64,000 nucleotides of DNA from assembly GCF_000409775.1 (NCBI RefSeq), contig NZ_KE332391.1, forward strand, positions 492,369 through 556,368. Direction: 5' to 3'. The DNA is from Litchfieldella anticariensis FP35 = DSM 16096. Its GTDB lineage: Bacteria; Pseudomonadota; Gammaproteobacteria; Pseudomonadales; Halomonadaceae. The position numbers were made by a program, and so were the translations under genes. Of the stretch, positions 10,261-19,367 are shown one piece after another; within the stretch, counting starts at the first letter, position 1; the number at the start of each line of letters is the position of its first letter. The notes beneath the pieces are model-generated. The model saw only the letters and a program-made list of their open reading frames with translations, did not search any database and was not told the origin of the DNA.

Positions 10261-13200
10261 TTAGCCGTGCGTCTTGTTATCGTCCTTGCGGATTTGCGAC
10301 ACGCGTTCGGTGATTCCCGACCAGGCGGGTTCCCCGGGTGCGAAACGGGCCCGGAGATACTCGACCAGAGTCGTCACCTGCGAGTCGCTGAAGCTGTCGG
10401 CGAAACCCGGCATCTCGCCGATACCGGGAACGCTGGTGGCGTGCACGCCGCCCAGAATCGACTGGATGACGTTGTCGGGGCGCTCGCTATACAGGTTGGT
10501 ATTGAGTGCCAGTGACACCTTGGCCTGAGTGAACGATGGCAGGCCGGTGTCGACATGGCAGGAGGCGCAGGCGCCATCGAAGAGACGCTCGCCAGCTTCC
10601 AGGCCAGCAGGACTCGTTGCCGCCCTGGCCACTAGCTGTTGTGCCTCGACGCGAACATCGTCGGCATCGCTTGCCGGCGCGTTCATCTGGGCCGCCACAT
10701 AATGGGCGATGGCACGCACATCGGACTCCGGAAGCTCACCAAGCCCGGCCACCACCGGTGCCATTGGCCCCGATGCCACGCCATGCAGTTCGGACTCGCC
10801 ACCGCGCAGGTACTGGTATAGCGACTCCTCGCTCCAGGGAATCGGCGAGCGGGACAGGGTATTGAGAGGCGGCGCCTCCCACCCCTCCACCAAGGCTCCG
10901 GCCAGGTAGCGCTCACCTCCCTGCTCGGCGCCCAAGGCATTGCGCGGCGAGTGGCAGGCACTGCAATGCCCCAGTCCCTCGGCGAGATAAGCGCCGCGAT
11001 TGTACAGATCGCTTTGGGACGGATCGGGCTGGAAAGGGCTAGCATCGTGATACAGCGCGTTCCAGCCGGCCAACAGCGCACGCACGTTGAACGGAAACGA
11101 CAGCTCGTTGGCCGGAGGCTGTGCGCTGACCGCGGGTTGCGCCATCAGGTAGGCGTAGAGCGACTGCATGTCAGCGTCGCTGATCTTGGCGAAGGCCGTA
11201 TAGGGAAAGGCCGGATACAGGTGCCGACCATCGCGGCTGATACCGTGACGCATGGCTCGCTCGAAGGCAGCATAGGACCAGTTGCCGATGCCGGTTGCCT
11301 CGTCAGGCGTGATGTTGGTGCTATAGAGCATGCCGAAGGGCGTATCGAAGGCTCTGCCACCAGCATTGTCGATACCGCCTTCGGCGGTATGGCAAACGGC
11401 GCAGTCGCCCGCCTCGGCGACCAGCCGTCCCCGCTCGATAGTCTCGGCGGAATACAGATTGGCGGCAGGCCGGGCCACCGGGGCGATGGGAGACTTCCAG
11501 GGCCATAACATGGCAGCCGCTCCTGCCGTCGCCATCGCCGCCCCTGCCCACCAGCGCCAGCGCGGTAGACGTTGTTCAGTCGCCGCCTCGCTACCATTTG
11601 TCCCGCCTTCACCCTGCAAGGCCTGGCGTACCCGGCTGGCGGTAAAGGGGGGCTGGCGGAAACGCACACCGGTGGCATCGAAGAGCGCATTGGCGATCAC
11701 CGCGACACCGGGCGAGAGGTCTGTTTCATCGAGTGGCGACAAGGCTGATATCTGCTCGCCATCGCTGCTTTCCATTGAGGTGGGACGAGGCTCTCGGACA
11801 ATATTCCGAGCCTCGGCGACCAGCTCACGCCGACTCTGCTGCGTGGATGACGAATCGTCGTTGTCGCCACCCTTCTCTCCCCACTCATCAAAACCCGGCT
11901 CTTTGGCCAGCAATGGCCTAGCCACCCCCAGCACCCGCCGCTGCAATGCCTCCTGCAACTGCGCCGTATCGACCAACGGACCGGAGTCCTGACCGACGAC
12001 CAGACGGGTCAGGCGCACGTCGCCGGTAACCCGGTTGACGTCGATATCGACAACCCACGCCGAACGAACGCCTTCGTCGACACGACCATGCCGGTCGGGC
12101 AATTGTGCATAGGCGAAGCCGCGGCCACGGCGCACATCCGCCGTCGATCCCTCCTCGCTGGCCTTGGTCGGCCAGGACCATCCGGCGCGCCGGGTCACCG
12201 ACTTGATCAGATCCACACCGCGTAGGTCATCGAGGTGGCGCAGGCGCAAGGCCACGGGGTCCTGGCCGCTTTCCCGGGCTACCTCATCGAGGAAGGACTC
12301 CCGAGCAAAGCCATGTTGCCATTCAAGCGCACGACCATCGTCATGGCTTCCCCGCGCCTCACGGGGTGCCGCCAACCGCTGGTCGCGGAACACATAGGGA
12401 GAGAACGTCGGCGACGCCGGCTCACCGGCCGCGACATCGTCGTCGTGTCGGCGTGTTTCGAGCACACCGCTCAGCCATAGCGCCACCACCGGCGTATCGC
12501 AGCCGACAAGCTCCTGACGATTGCGATAGCGCTCGATCCCGCCCTGTGCATTCAGTTCGACACTGACGACGATGCGCTGGGCCTGGCCCAGGGCTTCGAC
12601 ATCGCGCGCATAGCTGGCGTCCAACCACACGGCGACCGGTCGTCCCACCGCCCTGGACAATAGCGCCGCATCGGCAGCGGCATCGTCGCCGCAGAGTCTC
12701 CCAATGCCGGATCCTGAAGCCACATCGTGCAGTTCTATGGCTTCCCCGGCCAGGCCGGTGAGCGACTTCAAGTCGCGCTCGAGCAGCGCCGGGGTCGTCG
12801 TTGGCGCCCAGATATCGAGCCGATCACGACCATGGTCGGCAACGACCCAGCCCGGCTCGTCGCTCCAGCGCATCCGGCTTGGCCAGCCATAGCGCCGTGT
12901 CAGATACCGACCTCGCGTTGCGTCCGCTTCGGCAGGGTTCTCACTCTGATGCGACGATTCCACTCGCAACGCCCGACCTTGCTGGGTGCCATTTTCCGCA
13001 ACATCCAATGGCAGCCACTCCAGGCACAAGCGCCGAGTCGCTTCGCGAGCCGCTTGCAGGCTGGTGGCCACGACACCCACGAAGTTGTCCTCGATCACGA
13101 CCTCGACCTGACCGGGCAACGTCGCGACGCTCTTGCGGTCGACCCCTTGCAGACGAGAGCAGACAAAAGTGCCGTCGTTCAGACGGTAGACGGGTGGGCG

Positions 13201-13287
13201 GATCACGACCCCAAAGCGCCCCTCGCCACCAAGCGGCTCGGGCCGCCGATCGATGCCGGCCGGACGACGAGACTCGAAACCGCTCAT
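10261..13287 (-). CDS. nicB: Nicotinate dehydrogenase-type cytochrome subunit with degenerate molybdenum domain (NicB-like)
   Basis: This 1008-residue protein has three parts. Residues 1 to about 565 resemble the later two thirds of a xanthine-dehydrogenase-type molybdenum domain. They lack the N-terminal cofactor segment and have PLDE where the separate subunit at 19368 has GVGE. A transmembrane anchor lies near 577-597. Three cytochrome c heme motifs follow: CAVCH 629-633, CSACH 775-779 and CASCH 907-911. The start overlaps the nicA stop (ATGA), so the shortened N-terminus is not an assembly accident. Pseudomonas NicB combines a full molybdenum domain with cytochromes in one chain. Here this chain most likely passes electrons from the hydroxylase to the respiratory chain. 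Whether its own domain binds molybdopterin is doubtful. Confidence 0.8.
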   Translation of the reverse strand: MSGFESRRPAGIDRRPEPLGGEGRFGVVIRPPVYRLNDGTFVCSRLQGVDRKSVATLPGQVEVVIEDNFVGVVATSLQAAREATRRLCLEWLPLDVAENGTQQGRALRVESSHQSENPAEADATRGRYLTRRYGWPSRMRWSDEPGWVVADHGRDRLDIWAPTTTPALLERDLKSLTGLAGEAIELHDVASGSGIGRLCGDDAAADAALLSRAVGRPVAVWLDASYARDVEALGQAQRIVVSVELNAQGGIERYRNRQELVGCDTPVVALWLSGVLETRRHDDDVAAGEPASPTFSPYVFRDQRLAAPREARGSHDDGRALEWQHGFARESFLDEVARESGQDPVALRLRHLDDLRGVDLIKSVTRRAGWSWPTKASEEGSTADVRRGRGFAYAQLPDRHGRVDEGVRSAWVVDIDVNRVTGDVRLTRLVVGQDSGPLVDTAQLQEALQRRVLGVARPLLAKEPGFDEWGEKGGDNDDSSSTQQSRRELVAEARNIVREPRPTSMESSDGEQISALSPLDETDLSPGVAVIANALFDATGVRFRQPPFTASRVRQALQGEGGTNGSEAATEQRLPRWRWWAGAAMATAGAAAMLWPWKSPIAPVARPAANLYSAETIERGRLVAEAGDCAVCHTAEGGIDNAGGRAFDTPFGMLYSTNITPDEATGIGNWSYAAFERAMRHGISRDGRHLYPAFPYTAFAKISDADMQSLYAYLMAQPAVSAQPPANELSFPFNVRALLAGWNALYHDASPFQPDPSQSDLYNRGAYLAEGLGHCSACHSPRNALGAEQGGERYLAGALVEGWEAPPLNTLSRSPIPWSEESLYQYLRGGESELHGVASGPMAPVVAGLGELPESDVRAIAHYVAAQMNAPASDADDVRVEAQQLVARAATSPAGLEAGERLFDGACASCHVDTGLPSFTQAKVSLALNTNLYSERPDNVIQSILGGVHATSVPGIGEMPGFADSFSDSQVTTLVEYLRARFAPGEPAWSGITERVSQIRKDDNKTHG

Positions 13288-13766
13288 GCGCTTTCCTCCT
13301 CGTCACCATAACCGGCGGCCCGATAGGCGGCCTCGAGGATCTCGACATGCGTGCCGCAGCGGCACAGGTTGTGCTCGAGAACGGCCCGAATCGACTCTTT
13401 GGAGGGGTGAGGGTAGCGGTTGAGCAAAGCACGCACGCTCATGATCATGCCATTAAGGCAATAACCGCACTGCGCCGCCTGTTCTTCGATGAAGGCGACT
13501 TGCACCGGGTCCAGCCCTTCACCCGTTGCCAACCCTTCGAGCGTCGTCACCTCATGATCAACAACGGCCGCCACCGGCAGCACGCAGGCGCGTGCCGCCA
13601 GGCCGTCGACCAGCACGGTGCAGGCACCGCACTCGCCAAGGCCGCAACCGTACTTGGGGCCATTCAACCCCAGGTCGTTGCGCAGCACGTATAACAGGGG
13701 CGTCTCCGGCGCCACCGCCATGCGGTGCAACTGCCGATTGACGGTCAAGATCAGCGATTGTGTCAT
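13284..13766 (-). CDS. nicA: NicA, 2Fe-2S subunit of nicotinate dehydrogenase
   Basis: This 160-residue protein has a plant-type 2Fe-2S cluster in the N-terminal half (GCGLGECGACTVLVDG, then CVLP) and a second 2Fe-2S cluster in the C-terminal helical half (CGYCLNGMIM and CRCGTHVEI). This is the standard small subunit of molybdenum hydroxylases. It moves electrons from the molybdenum centre to the cytochrome subunit during conversion of nicotinate to 6-hydroxynicotinate. No clear ribosome site precedes the ATG; instead there is an AACAACAA stretch about 15 bases upstream and a hairpin behind the nicX stop. It is coupled to the cytochrome subunit by ATGA. Confidence 0.9.
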   Translation of the reverse strand: MTQSLILTVNRQLHRMAVAPETPLLYVLRNDLGLNGPKYGCGLGECGACTVLVDGLAARACVLPVAAVVDHEVTTLEGLATGEGLDPVQVAFIEEQAAQCGYCLNGMIMSVRALLNRYPHPSKESIRAVLEHNLCRCGTHVEILEAAYRAAGYGDEEESA

Positions 13767-13793
13767 GGGGATTCGATCGTTGTTGTTGGCTTT

Positions 13794-13811
13794 CGCTCCC
13801 CAATGGGAGCG
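13794..13811. other. Hairpin between nicX and nicA
   Basis: A perfect 7-bp stem (13794-13800 with 13805-13811, loop CAAT) lies three bases after the nicX stop. There is no T run on either strand, so it may be an mRNA stability or processing element rather than a terminator. Confidence 0.5.
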
Positions 13812-13813
13812 GG

Positions 13814-14872
13814 TCAGGTCTCGATACGCGACGCCTCTGGCGCCACCACGTCTCCCTCTTCCACCACCGCCATGTCATCCAGGTAGACCGAACAATGCCG
13901 CATGGGAATATCCATGTGGCACGGCGTGTTGCGCGGCCCGCCTACTTCTGTGTTGGGGCCGGTGGAGAACAGGAAATTACCGTAGAAGGCACGCGCATCC
14001 ATGCCAATGGCGTCGTTCTTGTCATGCAAGCCCAGGGCTGTCCATTGTGCACGGGGCTGCAGCCCCCAGCCGATATGCGAAATGGCATACACATCGGGAT
14101 CCTTGAAGTGAGCCATGTAATCGCGCAGGTACTCGGCATCGAAACCGCCATGGATACGACGGATGAATCCCTCCTCGATCTCCAGCGTCACCGGCTTGTC
14201 GCGCACGTATGTCTTGAAGGGCAACAGGATATCGCCGACATCGAGCACCAACTTGCCCTCGGCGCTACCCTCGTTGGGCCACGAAAACAGAAAACCGCTC
14301 GGCCAGTGGTCCCAACGCCCCGGCTCATCGGCAAAACCGTACTCGGTCACCACCGGATATTGTCCCAACCTGGCGCGGAAGTCAGTCCCCGCTGCCGATG
14401 TCACCCTGAAGGTCTCGGCCGCTTCGAAGGGCTGACGCGCCGCCTCGACCCGTCGCTTGTCCTCCAGGCTCGGCAGCATTCGCGCCAGCATCTCGGGCGG
14501 CTCCACGGCCAGCAGGATGCGGGTGCCGGACTTGAGAATCGCCTCCTGCTCCGGCGAATGCAGCAGCATCATGGTATCGACCACCAGATCGGCTGCCATC
14601 AATGCCTGCTGCGCCGCTGGATGGCCAGTGAGGGCGGTGTGGCCGACATAGGCCGTCAGGTCGTTGCCCATGGCGGTGCGGTGATTGAAGGCCGGCAGCT
14701 CGACGGCATAGGCCTTGGCTCCTAGCCGGTACGACGCCTCCATGGCGGCCGTGACGATGAACGGGTTGGAGTAGTGGCTCTTGAGCACCGCGACACTCTG
14801 GGTCTCGTCCACCCGTGACAGCTTCAACACGTGCTCGAAGTGCTGGGTCAATTCGCTCTGACTGACTGGCAT
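13814..14872 (-). CDS. nicX: 2,5-dihydroxypyridine 5,6-dioxygenase (NicX)
   Basis: This 352-residue Fe(II) dioxygenase opens the ring of 2,5-dihydroxypyridine to N-formylmaleamate. The metal ligands described for Pseudomonas NicX (His265, His318 and Asp320) correspond here to His266, His319 and Asp321, the last two in CHMDIPMRH. Overall length matches the family. ATG 14872 has AAGGTG five bases before it. It is the first gene of the leftward arm, 47 bases before nicA, and its promoter region holds a candidate NicR site. There are no oddities. Confidence 0.95.
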   Translation of the reverse strand: MPVSQSELTQHFEHVLKLSRVDETQSVAVLKSHYSNPFIVTAAMEASYRLGAKAYAVELPAFNHRTAMGNDLTAYVGHTALTGHPAAQQALMAADLVVDTMMLLHSPEQEAILKSGTRILLAVEPPEMLARMLPSLEDKRRVEAARQPFEAAETFRVTSAAGTDFRARLGQYPVVTEYGFADEPGRWDHWPSGFLFSWPNEGSAEGKLVLDVGDILLPFKTYVRDKPVTLEIEEGFIRRIHGGFDAEYLRDYMAHFKDPDVYAISHIGWGLQPRAQWTALGLHDKNDAIGMDARAFYGNFLFSTGPNTEVGGPRNTPCHMDIPMRHCSVYLDDMAVVEEGDVVAPEASRIET

Positions 14873-14932
14873 CTTGTCACCTTTTCTTCCCGTCCCGCAC
14901 CAGCAGGGTGCAGGTCCTCTTTGACTTGCAAT

Positions 14933-14952
14933 TTATGGTGCACACACCTCTT
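14933..14952. promoter_or_regulatory. Candidate NicR site upstream of nicX
   Basis: This stretch matches the perfect palindrome at 19287-19306 in 12 of 20 positions, including TTAT, GTG and ACAC. It begins 61 bases before the nicX start and lies downstream of a possible -10, where a repressor would block transcription. The assignment to NicR is inference from position and similarity. Confidence 0.45.
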
Positions 14953-14969
14953 ACTTGATATGTCTACAA

Positions 14970-14999
14970 GGTATAGCACCCTTTCCCAAGGACTTGCAA
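14970..14999 (-). promoter_or_regulatory. Possible nicX promoter
   Basis: On the minus strand TTGCAA (14994-14999) and TATACC (14970-14975) are 18 bases apart, about 100 bases before the nicX start. The rest of the 341-base nicX-nicC gap holds only this, the two candidate NicR sites and the nicC promoter. Confidence 0.4.
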
Positions 15000-15105
15000 G
15001 AACGAAAACAATCTTGTGAAAACACCTATAGCCCCAGTATTAGTCGCGATCTTCCGTATTTTCAAGCTGGACACCCTCATACACCGCATAGATCAAAATC
15101 AGTGC

Positions 15106-15138
15106 TTGACCCTTTTTAAAATGGTGTATACGTTGTTT
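15106..15138 (+). promoter_or_regulatory. Possible nicC promoter with overlapping NicR-like site
   Basis: TTGACC at 15106-15111 is a good -35. The -10 is uncertain (TATACG at 15127 with 15-base spacing, or TACGTT at 15129 with 17). The segment 15119-15138 shares GTGTATAC and 12 of 20 positions with the palindrome at 19287-19306 and would cover the -10, as expected for MarR-type repression. Confidence 0.45.
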
Positions 15139-15168
15139 TTACGCAATAGACACGCTATCCAGGCGTGA

Positions 15169-17210
<2,042 letters not shown>

Positions 17211-17224
17211 GGGAGTACTGTGAC

Positions 17225-17977
17225 ATGACCAAGACCTACCGTATCGGGCAAATCGTGCCCAGCTCGAACGTCACCATGGAGACCGAAATTCCCGCCATGC
17301 TGACGGCGCGGCAACAAATCCGCCCCGAACGCTTCACCTTCCACTCCAGCCGCATGCGTATGAAGACCGTGCGCAAGGAAGAACTGGCGGCGATGGATGC
17401 CGAATCGGATCGTTGCGCCCTGGAGCTCTCCGACGCTGCCGTGGATGTGATGGGCTATGCCTGCCTGGTAGCAATCATGTCGATGGGGCCTGGTTACCAT
17501 CGCGAATCGCAACAACGCCTGCGCCAGCGCACCCAGGAAAATGGCAAGGATACGCCGGTGGTTTCCAGCGCCGGCGCCCTGGTCGATGCGCTCCAGGTAA
17601 TCGGCGCCAAACGCGTGGTGGTCGTGGCGCCCTACATGAAACCGCTGACCGAGCTGGTGGTGGACTATATCCGCCAGGAAGGCATCGAGGTGCTCGACTA
17701 TCGCGCCCTCGAGATCCCCGACAACCTTGAGGTGGCACGTCACGACCCGGCCAAACTGCCGGAGATCGTTTCAACCCTCGACCTCGCCGAGGCCGATGCC
17801 ATCGTACTTTCCGCCTGCGTGCAGATGCCGTCGTTGCCCGCCGTGGCCAAGGTCGAAGCATTGGCCGGCAAGCCGGTGATCAGCGCCGCCATTGCTACCA
17901 CCTACGCCATGCTCAAGTCGCTGGAGTTGGAGCCGGTGGTACCGGGCGCCGGTGCACTGCTGTCGGGCGCCTACTGA
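17225..17977 (+). CDS. nicE: Maleate cis-trans isomerase (NicE)
   Basis: This 250-residue enzyme of the Asp/Glu racemase superfamily converts maleate to fumarate, the last step of nicotinate breakdown. The two catalytic cysteines appear as Cys80 (GYACLVA) and Cys198 (LSACVQMPS), at the family's usual spacing. The length equals that of typical NicE. ATG 17225 has GGGAG ten bases before it; a weaker upstream ATG at 17207 would overlap nicD. nicF follows 11 bases after the stop, although NicF acts before NicE in the pathway. Confidence 0.93.
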   Translation: MTKTYRIGQIVPSSNVTMETEIPAMLTARQQIRPERFTFHSSRMRMKTVRKEELAAMDAESDRCALELSDAAVDVMGYACLVAIMSMGPGYHRESQQRLRQRTQENGKDTPVVSSAGALVDALQVIGAKRVVVVAPYMKPLTELVVDYIRQEGIEVLDYRALEIPDNLEVARHDPAKLPEIVSTLDLAEADAIVLSACVQMPSLPAVAKVEALAGKPVISAAIATTYAMLKSLELEPVVPGAGALLSGAY

Positions 17978-17988
17978 GGAGAGCCACC

Positions 17989-18645
17989 ATGTCGAATCGA
18001 GAGGATAGTTCGGCCGCCGACAACTACAAGGGCGTGTGGGACAGCCGCATCGGCTTCGGCCAAAAAGCCGCCCTCGTGGTGGTGGACTTCATGCAGGGCT
18101 ATACCACTGAGGACTCCCCCCTCTTCGCCCCCGGCGTGGTAGAAGCGGTGGCACAGTCACCGACCCTGCTGAACGCAGCCCGAGAGGCGGGTGCGCCAGT
18201 CCTTCATACCAATATCCGCTACCACGGACCCGATTATCTCGATGGTGGCGTATGGGTGAAGAAGGCGCCGGTGATGAAAGCCATGGTGGCGGGCAATCCC
18301 TACGCCGAGTTCTGCCCCGAAGTGGTGCCCCAAGGCGATGAACTGGTGATTACCAAGCAATACGCCAGCGCCTTCTTCGGCACCTCGCTGGCACCAACGC
18401 TGATGGCCCTGGGCGTCGATACCCTGGTGCTCGCCGGCTGTTCCACCAGCGGCTGCATTCGCGCCACCGCGGTCGATGGTATGCAACATGGTTTTCGTGT
18501 GATGGTCGTGCGCGAGTGCGTGGGAGACCGCCACCCAACCCCGCATGAAGCCAATCTGTTCGACATCGACAGCAAGTACGGCGACGTAATCAGCGTCGAG
18601 GACGCCGTAGGGTATTTCACCGCCAAGCGTCATGCCCGGGACTGA
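17989..18645 (+). CDS. nicF: Maleamate amidohydrolase (NicF)
   Basis: This 218-residue isochorismatase-family amidase hydrolyses maleamate to maleate and ammonia. The catalytic triad is Asp33 (VVVDFMQGY), Lys123 (VITKQYASAF) and Cys156 (STSGCIRAT), the arrangement known from N-carbamoylsarcosine amidase. GAGGAG lies seven bases before the start. It is the last gene of nicCDEF and runs towards nicR, with a hairpin in the 47-base gap between them. Confidence 0.93.
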   Translation: MSNREDSSAADNYKGVWDSRIGFGQKAALVVVDFMQGYTTEDSPLFAPGVVEAVAQSPTLLNAAREAGAPVLHTNIRYHGPDYLDGGVWVKKAPVMKAMVAGNPYAEFCPEVVPQGDELVITKQYASAFFGTSLAPTLMALGVDTLVLAGCSTSGCIRATAVDGMQHGFRVMVVRECVGDRHPTPHEANLFDIDSKYGDVISVEDAVGYFTAKRHARD

Positions 18646-18660
18646 CGGAGCCAGAGCTTG

Positions 18661-18688
18661 GGAAGCGTATCTCCAAGGGAGCGCTTCC
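18661..18688. terminator. Hairpin between convergent nicF and nicR
   Basis: GGAAGCG (18661-18667) pairs with CGCTTCC (18682-18688), with an inner CTCC/GGAG pair. There is no clear T run. Its position between two convergent genes suggests it ends both transcripts. Confidence 0.55.
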
Positions 18689-18692
18689 TCCA

Positions 18693-19187
18693 TCAGCCTC
18701 CCGGTTCGCCTTGCTCGTTCATCTTGGCCAACAGATGCAGCAGGGCGACACGCTCGGCGGGGTTGAGGTTACCCATGGTCAGATCGGTGACGTGCTGGGC
18801 GCGCGGCACCATCTCCTCGACCAGATTCTCGCCGTGCGGCGTGATGCTGACCATGACCTTGCGCTGGTCAGCGGGGTCGGTGGAAAGCATGATCCAGTCG
18901 CGTGCCTTGAGCCGCTTGATGACACCACGAATAGTAGCGGGATCAATGGCCGTGGCATTGACGATCTCGGTCAGCGAGCTAGGGCCATGTTCCATGACCG
19001 TGCACAGGGTCACGAACTGGATCGCGGTCAGTTGCTTGTCGCAACTGTGACGCTGAAAGATCGCGGTATGGCGCTGATACGCCTTGCGCAGCAGGTGACC
19101 AACCTGCTCCGAGAAGTCGTAGCCTTGCTCGGAAGGCGTGTGTCGCTCACTTTCTTTCGATTCGTGATGTTGGGTTTCGGATTGCAT
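18693..19187 (-). CDS. nicR: MarR-family regulator of the nic genes (NicR)
   Basis: This 164-residue winged-helix protein has a MarR-type body, with a helix-turn-helix around SLTEIVNATAIDPATIRGVIKRL and a wing at DPADQRKVMVSITPHG. NicR proteins repress nic genes until 6-hydroxynicotinate binds. I chose ATG 19187, which has AGGA six bases upstream; ATGs up to 19238 remain possible. It lies between the nicCDEF arm and the separate molybdenum subunit gene, facing the latter across a 20-bp perfect palindrome 100 bases from its own start, so autoregulation is likely. Confidence 0.87.
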   Translation of the reverse strand: MQSETQHHESKESERHTPSEQGYDFSEQVGHLLRKAYQRHTAIFQRHSCDKQLTAIQFVTLCTVMEHGPSSLTEIVNATAIDPATIRGVIKRLKARDWIMLSTDPADQRKVMVSITPHGENLVEEMVPRAQHVTDLTMGNLNPAERVALLHLLAKMNEQGEPGG

Positions 19188-19286
19188 CGACGATCCTGTC
19201 CATTCCATAGGGCGCATGATCACGGCATGACGAGGCATTTCGACACGCCATGACAGGGTGGAAAACCCTCGGCTACTGCGGCATAT

Positions 19287-19306
19287 TTATAGTGTATACA
19301 CTATAA
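19287..19306. promoter_or_regulatory. Perfect 20-bp palindrome, candidate NicR operator
   Basis: TTATAGTGTATACACTATAA is an exact palindrome placed between divergent nicR and the molybdenum subunit gene, 62 bases before the latter's start. Its AT-rich ends could double as -10 elements in both directions. Two weaker relatives lie in the nicX-nicC gap. MarR proteins bind palindromes of this size; assignment to NicR is inference. Confidence 0.7.
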
Positions 19307-19367
19307 CCGCTTTGCCGCCGGAGACAACATCCGCTTGCCTCGAGAATCAATCATCAGGAGCTCTTCG

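Noticed and set aside
13284-13290. Suspicion that the cytochrome/molybdenum fusion lost its N-terminus by frameshift
   Set aside because: The start overlaps the nicA stop by ATGA, leaving no room for a missing upstream part.
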